Below are positions 8,585 to 18,029 of a stretch of DNA of 64,000 nt, piece after piece. Origin of the DNA: Brachybacterium sp. Z12. Its GTDB lineage: Bacteria > Actinomycetota > Actinomycetes > Actinomycetales > Dermabacteraceae. The stretch lies in contig NZ_CP060496.1 in the NCBI RefSeq assembly GCF_014400405.1, positions 1,984,001 to 2,048,000 of the forward strand, given 5' to 3'. The translations under genes were made by a program, and so were the position numbers. Numbering within the stretch: position 1 is the first letter of the stretch; each line of letters begins with the position of its first letter. Below the pieces are notes generated by a model, which saw only the letters and a list, made by a program, of their open reading frames with translations, was not told where the DNA came from and did not search any database.

Positions 8585-9184
8585 TCACCCCTCCGGTCGG
8601 GCCGCCACCAGGCGCTCCACCGCGCCAGCCAGCTCCTCCGCAGCCTGTGCGCTGTCGTAGGACGGGTCTTTTTGGTGCTCGGCGACGATCGCGTCGATGG
8701 CGCCGCCCACTGCCAGCGCCGCCGTGCGAAGGTTCGCCGGTCCCGACAGGCCGTGGGTATCCCGCGCCTCGCGCAGCAGCTGCGCGAGCGGTCCCCATCG
8801 CTCACGGGACTCCCCGGGATGCCCCCATCGCACAAGGGCTTCTGTGGCCACCCGGGTGTGGTGCGGGTTCGCCCGGAAGTATCCGATCAGCGCGGTGATA
8901 TAGGCACGGGGTCGCGCTGCCTTCGGAGCCGCCTCCACCGCAGCCCCGACCTCGGCGACCATCTGCGAGATCACCCGCTCGTGGGCGGCGCCGAGCAGTG
9001 CGGCGACCGAGCCGACGTGGTGGAGCACGCTCGCCTTGCTGAGCTCTGCCCGCTCGGCGATGCGGCCGAGGGTCGCGTCCCCATAGCCCTGCTCCCCCAC
9101 CAGCTCGATCGTCAGCGCGATTAGCTGCTCTCGCCGTGGCTGCGGTGCGCCGACGGGACGGCCGGCTCTTCTCCCGGTTGACAT
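8585..9184 (-). CDS. TetR-family transcriptional regulator
   Basis: The 199-aa protein has an N-terminal TetR helix-turn-helix (residues about 15-60: LIALTIELVGEQGYGDATLGRIAERAELSKASVLHH, where the last helix reads DNA). A divergent helical ligand domain of the TetR_C type follows. I chose the ATG at 9184 (MSTGRRAGRP) because the domain starts shortly after; the longer open frame crosses the operator and the neighbour's start. It is divergent from an alpha/beta hydrolase gene, and a palindrome at 9191-9212 sits between them. It probably represses that gene and itself. Confidence 0.88.
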   Translation of the reverse strand: MSTGRRAGRPVGAPQPRREQLIALTIELVGEQGYGDATLGRIAERAELSKASVLHHVGSVAALLGAAHERVISQMVAEVGAAVEAAPKAARPRAYITALIGYFRANPHHTRVATEALVRWGHPGESRERWGPLAQLLREARDTHGLSGPANLRTAALAVGGAIDAIVAEHQKDPSYDSAQAAEELAGAVERLVAARPEG

Positions 9185-9190
9185 GACGCC

Positions 9191-9212
9191 TAATCTACCG
9201 CATGGTCGATTA
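9191..9212. promoter_or_regulatory. Candidate TetR operator, 22-bp palindrome
   Basis: The site reads TAATC-T-ACC, spacer GCAT, GGT-C-GATTA. Arms of nine bases pair at eight positions about the centre. It lies 6 bases upstream of the tetR ATG (minus strand) and 30 bases upstream of the hydrolase ATG, the classic position for a regulator that controls both genes of a divergent pair. Confidence 0.65.
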
Positions 9213-9242
9213 TGCGTCCGTCCTCCACCGAAGGGACTCGGC

Positions 9243-10242
9243 ATGACCGAGCACCAGAGCGTCCGTCGGCTCCGCCGCCCACGCAGACGCCACCTCCTGA
9301 TCGCGCTCCTCGTGGTGAGCGCGCTGGGCACGGGGTACCTCCTCGGCGCCACGCGAGCGGCACCGATCGGTCATTGGCGCTCGACTGAAGGGCGTGCCGC
9401 GTACCTCCAGGCCTACGAAGTCGCCTTCTCGGAACTGCCCGCACCGGCCGAGACGCTCGACATCCGCACCGACTTCGGTGTCGTGCGGGTGTACCGCTTC
9501 GAGGGCACCGGCGATGCCGAGCATCCGGTCGTGCTCCTGCCGGGCACGGCGTCGGGCTCCCCGTCATGGCGGACAACATCCCCTCCCTGCTGGAGGGCGG
9601 TGACGTCTACGCGATGGACCTCCTCGGCGAGCCCGGTCACAGCATCCAGGAAAGGCCCCTCACCTCGGACGAGGACAAAGCGGCCTGGCTCCACCAGACC
9701 CTCGCCGCCCTCCCAGAGGAGCAGTTCCATGTGCTCGGCCTCTCGATCGGCGGGTGGACCGCCACCAACCTCGCGCTGCACCATCCCGAGCACGTCGCGA
9801 GCCTGACCGTCCTGGATCCGGTCCAGACCTTCGACGACATCCCCCTCGGCACCGCGCTGCGCTCGATCCCCGCCGCGTTCCCTTGGATGCCGAGGTCGTG
9901 GCGCGACTCCTTCAACTCCTACACGGCCGGCGGCGCCCGGTGGAGGACGTCCCGCTGGCGCGCATGATCGAGGCCGGGATGAAGAACTACCGCATGGCCC
10001 AGCCCTCACCGACCCGGATCTCCCCGGAGCGGCTGGGGACGCTCGAGGTGCCCGTCCTGGCCATCCTCGCCGGGCGCTCGGTGATGCACGACCCGGCAAC
10101 AGCGGAGGAGACCGCCCGCTCGGCGCTGCCGGACGCACGGGTGGAGGTGTTCCCGGACGCGAGCCATGCGATCAACGGTGAGCACCCGGAGGAGATCGCT
10201 GCGCTCGTGGACGAGTTCGTCACCGAGGTCGAGGCGGACTGA
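9243..10242 (+). CDS. Membrane-anchored alpha/beta hydrolase (two frame breaks)
   Basis: Mended length is about 333 aa. A basic N-terminus and one membrane segment (LLIALLVVSALGTGYLLGA, residues about 19-37) anchor the protein. An alpha/beta hydrolase fold follows with the nucleophile elbow GLSIGGW (Ser nucleophile) and the catalytic His near the C-terminus (ASHAINGEHPEE). The frame breaks near 9557 (CCCC needs one C, giving GSPVMADNIPSLL) and near 9944 (CCC needs one C, giving GGAPVEDVPLARM). The divergent TetR gene and shared palindrome suggest induction by a small molecule. The substrate is not known. Confidence 0.85.
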
Positions 10243-10392
10243 AGCCGCTGTCCCCGCAAGCGCACGGGGCAGGGCGACGTCCCCGACGAGTTCCAGCCGA
10301 CGGCGGCGTGCAGGATGTCGGCACCTCGTGGAGTCGTATCCGTCGCCGTCCACAGCCGCGGCCACGGGTCCCCGCCCATCCTCCGGCCCGAA

Positions 10393-10398
10393 TACAGT
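10393..10398 (+). promoter_or_regulatory. Candidate -10 of a leaderless recQ transcript (TACAGT)
   Basis: TACAGT fits the actinobacterial -10 pattern TANNNT and lies exactly 7 bases before the recQ ATG at 10406, with no ribosome site between. That spacing is the hallmark of leaderless messages, where transcription starts at the A of the ATG. Confidence 0.5.
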
Positions 10399-10405
10399 GG
10401 CCATC

Positions 10406-12290
10406 ATGGATGCCCCGTACGCCACCGACCCGATCTCCGCTCTCCGCGAGGGCGATGCCGAGCAGACCGACCGCGCGCTGGAGATCCTGTCGACCGTCTT
10501 CGGCTACGACTCCTTCCGCGGCGAGCAGGCCGCGATCATCGACCATGTCGCCCGCGGCGGGGACGCCGTGGTGCTGATGCCCACCGGCGGGGGCAAGTCG
10601 CTGTGCTACCAGATCCCCTCGCTGCTGCGCGAGGGCACGGGGATCGTGGTCTCACCGCTGATCGCGCTGATGGCGGACCAGGTCGCAGCGCTCGAGAGCG
10701 TCGGCATCCGGGCCGCATACCTGAACTCGACCCTGGACTTCCATGAGGCGCAGGCGGTCGAGCAGCAGCTGCTGGCCGGTGAGCTGGACCTGCTGTACAT
10801 GGCGCCGGAGCGGCTCGTCCTCCCCCCGCACCCAGGACCTGCTGCGTCGCGCCGAGCTGGCCCTGTTCGCGATCGACGAAGCGCACTGCGTCTCCCAATG
10901 GGGGCACGATTTCCGGCCCGACTACATGGGGCTGTCCGTGCTCGCCGAGGCCTTCCCGCAGGTGCCCCGCATTGCATTGACCGCGACGGCGACCGAGGCC
11001 ACCCACCGTGAGCTCACCGAGCGGCTGCGGATGCAGGAGGCGGAGCATTTCGTCTCCAGCTTCGACCGGCCCAACATCCAGTACCGCATCGATCCCAAGG
11101 CCTCCCCGCGCGAACAGTTGCTGCGGCTGATCACCACCGAGCACGAGGGTGAATCCGGGATCGTGTACTGCCTGTCCCGCAAGAGTGTGGAGCAGACCGC
11201 CGAGGCGCTCGTCGCCCGCGGCATCCCGGCACTCCCCTATCACGCAGGCCTCGATGCGGCCGTCCGCCAGGACCACCAGGAGAGGTTCCTGCGCGCGGAC
11301 GGCCTGATCATCGTCGCGACGATCGCGTTCGGCATGGGGATCGACAAGCCGGACGTCCGCTTCGTCGCCCACCTCGATCTGCCCAAGTCCATCGAGGGCT
11401 ATTACCAGGAGACCGGGCGCGCCGGGCGCGACGGCCAGCCCTCCACTGCCTGGATGGCCTATGGCCTGGGCGATGTGGTCAACCAGCGCCGGTTCATCGA
11501 TTCTGGGGAAGCCAGTGAGCAGTTCAAACGCAATGCCCGCTCCCACCTCGACGCGATGCTCGCCCTGTGTGAGACGGTCTCCTGCCGCCGCGTGCAGCTG
11601 CTGCACTACTTCGGGCAGGAGATGGACACCGAGGCCTGCGGGAACTGCGATACCTGCCTGAACCCGCCCCAGACGTGGGATGCCACGGTCGCCGCCCAGA
11701 AATTGCTGTCGGCGCTGATCCGGCTGGACCGCGAACGCGGCCAGAAGTTCGGCTCCGGGCAGGTGATCGAGGTGCTGCTGGGCCGCGAGAACGAGCGCTC
11801 CACCCAGTCCCGTCACCAGGAGCTGAGCGTCTGGGGCATCGGTGAGGAGCTCAGCGAGAAGGAATGGCGCACCGCGATCAGGCAGCTGCTGGCCCGCGGC
11901 GTCATCGAGGCAGAGGGCGACTACGGGGTGCTGGTCCCTGGCCCACAGGCCGGTCCGCTGCTGCGCAGCGAGACCACGATCGAGCTCGCCGTAGATCGCA
12001 CCCCGGCCAAGCCACCCCGCTCGCGCTCCGGGCGCAGCGGTGGTGGGTCACGCGCGGCCGAAAGCTTGGAAGTCGCCGAGCGGGAGCGTTTCGAGGCCTT
12101 GCGCACCTGGCGCACCTCGGTCGCCAAGGAGAAGCAGATCCCTCCGTACATGGTGTTCTCCGATGCCACCTTGGTCGCCATCGTGCAGCTGCGCCCGCAA
12201 TCCGTCGCCCAGCTGGGCACCGTCAGCGGCGTCGGCGCGAAGAAGCTCGCCGAGTACGGCGACGCAATCCTGGAAGCGCTGCCGGGCTGA
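10406..12290 (+). CDS. recQ: ATP-dependent DNA helicase RecQ (one frame break)
   Basis: This 3'-5' superfamily 2 helicase, about 627 aa, unwinds recombination and replication intermediates. In order it has Walker A TGGGKS (residues about 58-64), DEAH (AIDEAHCVSQWG), the helicase C domain (GIVYCLSRKS ... QETGRAGRDG), the RecQ zinc site (CxxCxxC in ACGNCDTC), a winged-helix RQC domain, and an HRDC domain at the end (QSVAQLGTVSGVGAKKLAEYG). The frame changes near 10828, where a run of six C should be five, giving LVLPRTQDLLRRAEL. A -10-like TACAGT 7 bases before the ATG suggests leaderless expression. Confidence 0.93.
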
Positions 12291-12345
12291 CCCGGATCTC
12301 GGCTATCGTTTCCCCCAATGACCAGGACCGACGAGGGGAAGCACC

Positions 12346-13502
12346 GTGACCGCACCCGGAACGCCGAACGGGCAGCAGAGCGGCGCACAGCTGCCTGACT
12401 GGCAGCAGCAGATGCCGTCCTCGCCCTATGGACAGCAGGGACAGCCCCCGGCGCCGAAGAAGAAGACCGGCCTGATCATCGGCCTGATCGCCGGTGGTGG
12501 CTGCCTCCTCGCGATCCTGCTGGTGATCGCCCTGATCATCGTCTTCGCGGTGCGCGGCGGCGGTGGCGAGAGCGGCGCGGGCACCGATTCCGACATCGCG
12601 GCGCTCTCCCCGAGGAGCAGGCCACGCAACTGGTCACCGACTACATGGCAGCACTGGAGGCCGGTGACTCAGCGACCGCATCATCGAGCTGATGCCCCCG
12701 CTCGACGTCGCCGGCGCCGAGTACCTGCCCGTCGAGGTGTACGACGCCGCGCTGGCCGCCGCCCCCGTCGGTGAGGTCGTCATCGCCGCACCCGTCATGG
12801 AGGAGTCCGGCAGGGCCGGCACCGTGAACGTCGACTACACCGTGGGCGACCAGGCGGCCACGGCCGAGTTCACCGTCGAGGACTACGACGGCGACGACGT
12901 CCACACGTTGACGCCCAACGGGGATACAACTATCTGCCCGCCAACTTCGCGGGACTGGGTGCCACGCTCAACGGCACCGAGGTCGCCGAGGGCACCGACT
13001 TCCATCTGCTCCCCGGTGCCTACGAGATCGCCTTCGGCCTGGAGACCTTTGCGCCGAGCAGCACGGATCCGATGATCATCCTCCGCCCGGACGACAGGGT
13101 CGAGTGGCCCGAGCCCGCCCTCACCGAGGAGGGTCTGACCACCTTCCGCGGGGCCGTGCAGACGGCCGTGGATGCCTGCATCGCGGAGAAGACCCTGCAG
13201 GTCGGATGCGGCATGGCGGCTGTGCCCGCCACCGGCACCAGCAGCGACGGGTGGACCGCGGTGGAAGGAACGGTGACCCGCACGCTCGCCGAGGAGAGCC
13301 AGCGGAACATCGACACCATGGAGGCCACCCCGGGTACGACGAGCCCACCTTCGTGCGCGGCGAGTCGGTCGGCGCCGTGAACACCGAGTTCGAGTGCACC
13401 AAGGACGGCCAGACCGGCGGCTGCGAACTCATCATCGGAGGCGGCATCTCGGTGCCGAGCGTCGACATGGCCGATCCGGACCTGCCGGTCATCTGGTCCT
13501 GA
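12346..13502 (+). CDS. Unknown single-pass membrane protein with secreted C-terminal domain (four frame breaks)
   Basis: Mended length is about 386 aa. A Gln/Pro-rich cytoplasmic tail (residues 1-42) is followed by one membrane segment (LIIGLIAGGGCLLAILLVIALIIVFAV, split here for length as residues about 43-69). An extracytoplasmic region follows, including TQLVTDYMAALEAGD and a part with LLPGAYEIAFGLETF and three Cys. It resembles the actinobacterial DUF4878/lumazine-binding-like secreted proteins in layout only. Frame breaks lie near 12609, 12675, 12925 and 13333; each is mended by one added base. GTG is preceded by GAGGGGAA. The function is unknown, and the density of errors makes the middle of the translation uncertain. 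Confidence 0.7.
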
Positions 13503-13542
13503 GCCCCGGCCGCTCGTCACACCCTTCGGCGAGAATGGGCCT

Positions 13543-14208
13543 ATGACGATCCACTGGGTGCGTGGCACCTGCCCCCGCTGCGGCAGCGACCAGGTGCTCC
13601 ACCACATCATCGGCATGCCCTTGTTCGAGGCGATGGAGACCTCCCCCGCCTGGGTGCGCTGGGAGGGCTGCACGGGCCTCGGGCCTGAGCGCGAGTGCCA
13701 GGCCTGTGAGCACCAGTGGGAGCCCGATGACGTCGGCTTCGCCGAGGAGGGCGAGGAGATATGGGACAGCCGCACTGACGAGACCATCCCGCCCCCGCCG
13801 GCCCCGCTGCGAGTGGTCGGGGCGGTCCTCATCGACGGTGAGCGGATCCTCGCGGCCCGCCGCGGACCGGGCACCCGAGCAGCCGGCCTCTGGGAGTTCC
13901 CCGGCGGGAAGATCGAACCCGGAGAGTCGCCCCAGCACGCCCTGATCCGCGAGCTGCACGAGGAGCTCGACATCGAGGTCGAGGTGGGCTGGCTGATCGG
14001 CCGCGGACTCGGCAGCGCCGGTGAGCGCGAACTGCACCTGGACTGCTACTGGGCACGGCCGACGGGGCCCGCCCCCACCACCAGCACCGACCACGACCGG
14101 CTGGAGTGGGCGGAGCCCGCGAGGCTCGCCGACCGCGAGTGGGCCGAGCCGGATATCCCCATCGTCCAGGAGATCCTCGCGGGCGCGAGCCCCCGATTCA
14201 CCCGCTGA
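13543..14208 (+). CDS. NUDIX hydrolase with N-terminal zinc-ribbon domain (MutT-like)
   Basis: The 221-aa protein joins two parts. Residues 1-60 hold Cys10, Cys13, Cys43, Cys52 and Cys55 in a zinc-ribbon arrangement. Residues about 88-215 form a MutT-type NUDIX domain with a complete box at 122-144: G-K-I-E-P-G-E, then RELHEEL. It should hydrolyse nucleoside diphosphate derivatives such as oxidised dNTPs, and the LWEFPGGK lead-in is typical of (d)CTP/8-oxo-dGTP diphosphatases. A zinc ribbon fused to this enzyme is unusual. It ends 7 bases from the convergent peptide-transporter ATPase gene. Confidence 0.88.
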   Translation: MTIHWVRGTCPRCGSDQVLHHIIGMPLFEAMETSPAWVRWEGCTGLGPERECQACEHQWEPDDVGFAEEGEEIWDSRTDETIPPPPAPLRVVGAVLIDGERILAARRGPGTRAAGLWEFPGGKIEPGESPQHALIRELHEELDIEVEVGWLIGRGLGSAGERELHLDCYWARPTGPAPTTSTDHDRLEWAEPARLADREWAEPDIPIVQEILAGASPRFTR

Positions 14209-14214
14209 CAGTGG

Positions 14215-15913
14215 TCACGACGCCGCCGCGCCGCTGCCCCACTCCCGTGCAAAGGCCGCGCGCCGCTTCGCCTGCTCGGCCGGATCGGGGACGGGCAGCG
14301 AGGCGATGAGCTTGCGTGTGTAGTCATGCTGTGGCCGCTGCAGCACATCCGGGCCATGGCCGTCCTCGACCAGATCACCGCGGAACAGCACGCCGATGCG
14401 GTGGGCGAGCGAGTCCACCACCGCCAGGTCATGGCTGATGAACAGGGCCGCGAAGCCCAGCCGCTGCTGCAGCTCGCGGAAGAGCTCCAGCACCGTCGCC
14501 TGGACCGAGACGTCCAGTGCACTGGTGGGCTCGTCCGCGATCAGCAGCTCGGGCTCGAGCACCAGCGCCCGGGCGAGGGAGATCCGCTGGCGCTGCCCGC
14601 CGGAGAGCTCGTGCGGGTAGCGACGGGCGTAGTCGCCCGGCAGCTCCACCGCCTCCAGCAGCGAGCGCACCTTCTGCTCCCGCTGACCCGCAGACAGCGC
14701 CTTCTCGTGCACGATCAACGGTTCAGCGATGCACTCCTGGATGGTCAGGTGCGGGTTGAAGGAGGTCGCAGGATCCTGGAACACGAAGCCGATGCGTCGG
14801 CGCACGGGCTTGAACGCCTTCTCCCGCACCCCGTTCATCTCATGCCCGAGCACCTGCAGGCTGCCGCCGGTGGTGCGTTCGAGCCCCGCGATGGCCCGCC
14901 CGATGGTGGTCTTCCCCGAGCCGGACTCCCCCACCAGGCCGTACACCTGGCCTGCGCGGATCGTGAAATCCACGCCCTTGACCGCACGGAAGGCGGGCTT
15001 GCCGAGACGGCCCGGGTATTCGATGACGAGGTCCTCGGCGACGACCACCGGTGGGGCCTCCTCGATCTCCTGCTGCTGTTCCTCGCTCAGCGCGGTCCAG
15101 GCCGAGCGCCGTCCCAGGTGCGGCACCGCAGCCAGCAGCTTCTTCGTGTACTCCTCGCGGGGCTCGGCGAACAGCTCCTTCACCCCGGCCCGCTCGATGA
15201 TCCGGCCGCGGTACATCACGGCCACGGAATCGGCGAGATCGGCGACCACGCCCATGTTGTGGGTGATGACGATGAGCGAGGTGTCGAAGCGGTCGCGCAC
15301 GTCGCGCAGCAGATCGAGGATCTCTGCCTGCACGGTGACGTCGAGGGCGGTGGTGGGCTCATCGGCGACGATGAGCTCGGCGCCCAGAGCGAGCGCCATG
15401 GCGATCATGATGCGCTGCTTCTGCCCGCCGGAGAACTCGTGCGGGTAGCGGTCGATGCGCTCGGCGGCGTCCGGGATCCCGACCGCCTCGAGCGCGGAGA
15501 CCGCCTCGGCGCGGATCTCCTTGCGCGTCATCTTCGGGCGGTGCGCCCGCAGCCCCTCGCCGATCTGCCACCAGATGGGGAAGACCGGGTTCAGGGCGCT
15601 CGAGGGCTCCTGGAAGATCATCGAGACGTCTTCGCCGCGCAGGGCGCGCAGCCGCGGACCGCTCAGCGCCACCACGTCGGCGCCCGGAGATCAGCACCGC
15701 GCCGGTGGCCTCGGCGGTGTCCGGCAGCAGTCCCAGGATCGAGCGGGCGGTGACGGACTTCCCGGAGCCGGATTCGCCGACGATCGCGAGGATCTCCCCG
15801 GGCTGCACCGTGAGGCTCACCCCGTCGACCGCGTGGACGTCACCCGCGTCGGTCGCGAAGTGGATGTCGAGGTCGCGGATCTCGAGCCGGGCAGGGGTCG
15901 TCGTGTCGGTCAT
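14215..15913 (-). CDS. Peptide ABC transporter, fused double ATPase (DppD-DppF type; one frame break)
   Basis: One polypeptide of about 566 aa carries two complete oligopeptide-type ATPases. The first half has Walker A GESGSGKS, signature SGGQKQR and Walker B LIVADEPT. The second half has GESGSGKT, LSGGQRQR and LLIADEPTSALD. Each half ends with its H-loop (VITHNMGVV, FISHDLAVV). Together they energise the DppBC permease. The frame changes near 15684, where TCCGGGCGCC should be TCCGGCGCC, giving LISGADVVALSGPRLRALRG. The start overlaps the permease stop by ATGA. It is the last gene of the operon. Ligand could be peptides, nickel or other solutes of this family. Confidence 0.92.
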
Positions 15914-16941
15914 GCCGCCACCTTCTTCTCGCTGCGACGGCGCTTGCGACGGGTGCGCAGGCGGGGATCGTTGAGGTCGTTCACAGATTCGCCGACCAGG
16001 GTCACCCCGAGGACGGCGAGCACGATAGCCAGGCCGGGGAACAGGCCGGTCCACCAGATCCCGCTGGTGGCATCGGACATCGCCCGGTTGAGGTCGTAGC
16101 CCCACTCTGCGGCGCTGGTGGGTTCGATGCCGAAGCCGAGGAAGCCCAGGGCCGCGAGGGTGAGTATCGATTCCGAGGCGTTGAGGGTGAAGATCAGCGG
16201 AAGGGTGCGGGTGGCGTTGCGCAGCAGGTGGGTGCCCATGATGCGCCGATGCCCGGTGCCCACCACTTTCGCGGCCTCCACGAACGGTTCGGCCTTCAGC
16301 CGCACCACCTCCGCGCGGATCACCCGGAAGTACTGCGGGATGAACACCACGGTGATGGACAGCGCGGCGGCGAGGATGCCGCCCCAGGCGTTGGACTGCC
16401 CGCCCGAGATGACGATCGACATCACGATCGCCAGCAGCAGGGGGGGGAAGGCGTAGATCGCGTCGGCGAGCATCACCAGCACGCGATCCAGCCAGCCGCC
16501 CACGTAGCCGGACAGCAGGCCCAGGGCCACTCCCAGGAAGAGGGAGGCTGCGACCGCGCAGACCATCACGGCCACGGCGGTGCGCGTCCCCCAGATCACG
16601 CGGGAGAGCACATCGAAGCCGGTCACGGTGGTGCCCAGCGGGTGCGCGGCCGACGGCGGCTGCTGGGTGCCGAAGGCGGTGCCGTCCGCCGAGGTGGCAG
16701 CGAAGCCGTAGGGCGCCAGCAGCGGTGCCAGCAGCGCCGTGATCAGCAGACCGAGCACCAGCACCAGGCCGGTGACCAGCATTCCTCGCTGGAGGCCGAC
16801 GCTGCGGCGCAGGTGGCTGAGGATCGGCAGGCGGAGGTACCAGGGCGAGCCGGCGCCGGCGGCGACGGTCGCCGCCTCGGCGGCCAGGTCCGTATCGGCC
16901 GTACTCTCCTCGCCCGGGGGCACAGGGTTCGAGAGCGTCAT
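15910..16941 (-). CDS. Peptide ABC transporter permease, DppC-like
   Basis: The 343-aa protein is the second permease of the importer. A variable cytoplasmic N-terminus (residues 1-50) precedes six membrane segments, the first at about 55-78 (MLVTGLVLVLGLLITALLAPLL). A long external loop carries the family motif HPLGTTVTGFDVLSRVIWGTR, and the EAA loop reads FVEAAKVVGTGHRRIMGTHLLRN. The C-terminus GESVNDLNDPRLRTR is typical of DppC/OppC. It lies 1 base after dppB and overlaps the ATPase start by 4 bases, so the operon is tightly coupled. Confidence 0.93.
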   Translation of the reverse strand: MTLSNPVPPGEESTADTDLAAEAATVAAGAGSPWYLRLPILSHLRRSVGLQRGMLVTGLVLVLGLLITALLAPLLAPYGFAATSADGTAFGTQQPPSAAHPLGTTVTGFDVLSRVIWGTRTAVAVMVCAVAASLFLGVALGLLSGYVGGWLDRVLVMLADAIYAFPPLLLAIVMSIVISGGQSNAWGGILAAALSITVVFIPQYFRVIRAEVVRLKAEPFVEAAKVVGTGHRRIMGTHLLRNATRTLPLIFTLNASESILTLAALGFLGFGIEPTSAAEWGYDLNRAMSDATSGIWWTGLFPGLAIVLAVLGVTLVGESVNDLNDPRLRTRRKRRRSEKKVAA

Positions 16942-16942
16942 C

Positions 16943-18029
16943 TCAGTACCTCACTCTGGGGTCGATGAGGGCGGCGATTACGTCGACCACGAAGTTTGAC
17001 AGTGCGACGATCACCGCGAGCATCATGACGATGCCCTGCACGGCCACGTAGTCGCGCGCCTTCATGTACTGGGCGAGCATGTAGCCCAGTCCGTTCCACT
17101 CGAAGGTGGTCTCGGTGAGCACGGCGCCGCCGAGCATCATCGCGATCTGCATGCCCATCACGGTGACGATCGGGATCAGTGCGGGCCGCAGCGCGTGGCG
17201 TGCGGTGAGCCGGGACTCGGGAACCCCGCGGGAGCGGGCCGACTCGATGTACTGCATCTCCAGGGTGCCGATCATGTTCGTGCGCACCAGGCGCAGGAAG
17301 ATGCCGCCGGTGAGGATGCCCAGCGCCACCGCCGGCAGGATCGCGTGGGTGACCACATCGCTCAGCAGCTGCATGTTCCCCAGCCGGAGCGCGTCCAGCA
17401 GGTAGAACGGAGAGGGGTTCAGGATCGTGCTCATCGTGATCTCGCCACGGGTGGAGATCCTCCCGGCCACCGGCAGCCAGCCCAGACCCACCGAGAACAC
17501 GAGCTTCAGCAGCAGACCTACGAAGAACACCGGGGTGGCGTAGCCGAGGATCGCGACGATGCGCAGCACCGCATCGGGCCAGCGGTCGCGGGTGCGGGCC
17601 GCGATCATGCCCAGCGGCACGCCGAGGAGCAGCGCGACCACCACCGAGTAGGCGACGAGCTCGAAGGTCGCCGCACCGTAGGTGGTGAGGATCTCGGTGA
17701 CCGGGGTGCGGTCGGTGTAGGTGGTGCCGAAGTCACCGCTCAGCACCCCGCCGAGGTAGTCGAAGTATTGGACGATCAGCGGTCGGTCGTAGCCGGCCTC
17801 GGCCCGCCGCGCGGCGAGCTCTGCGGGGGTGAGGCGACCGCCGAGCGCTGCGGTGATCGGGTCGCCGGTGATCCTCATCAGGAAGAACACCACGGTCATC
17901 AGGATGAACACGGTGGGGATGATGAGGAGGAAGCGGACCAGGATGTACCGGCCGAGGCCCCCGCGGAGCGCTTGCGCTCCGGTCGGGGGCCGGCTGGGCC
18001 TGGAGGTCGTCGTCGAGCTGCGCGGTCAC
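16943..18029 (-). CDS. Peptide ABC transporter permease, DppB-like (one frame break)
   Basis: This is the first permease, about 362 aa. The N-terminal membrane segment reads RYILVRFLLIIPTVFILMTVVFF after mending, followed by the DppB hallmarks TGDPITAALGG, the long loop with SGDFGTTYTDRTPVTEIL, and an EAA loop (YIESARSRGVPESRLTARHALRPALIP). It ends with DVIAALIDPRVRY. The frame breaks near 17970 within a G-rich stretch (CCGCGGGGGCC), joining the first 30 residues to the rest. GTG at 18029 overlaps the binding-protein stop as GTGA. Confidence 0.9.
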
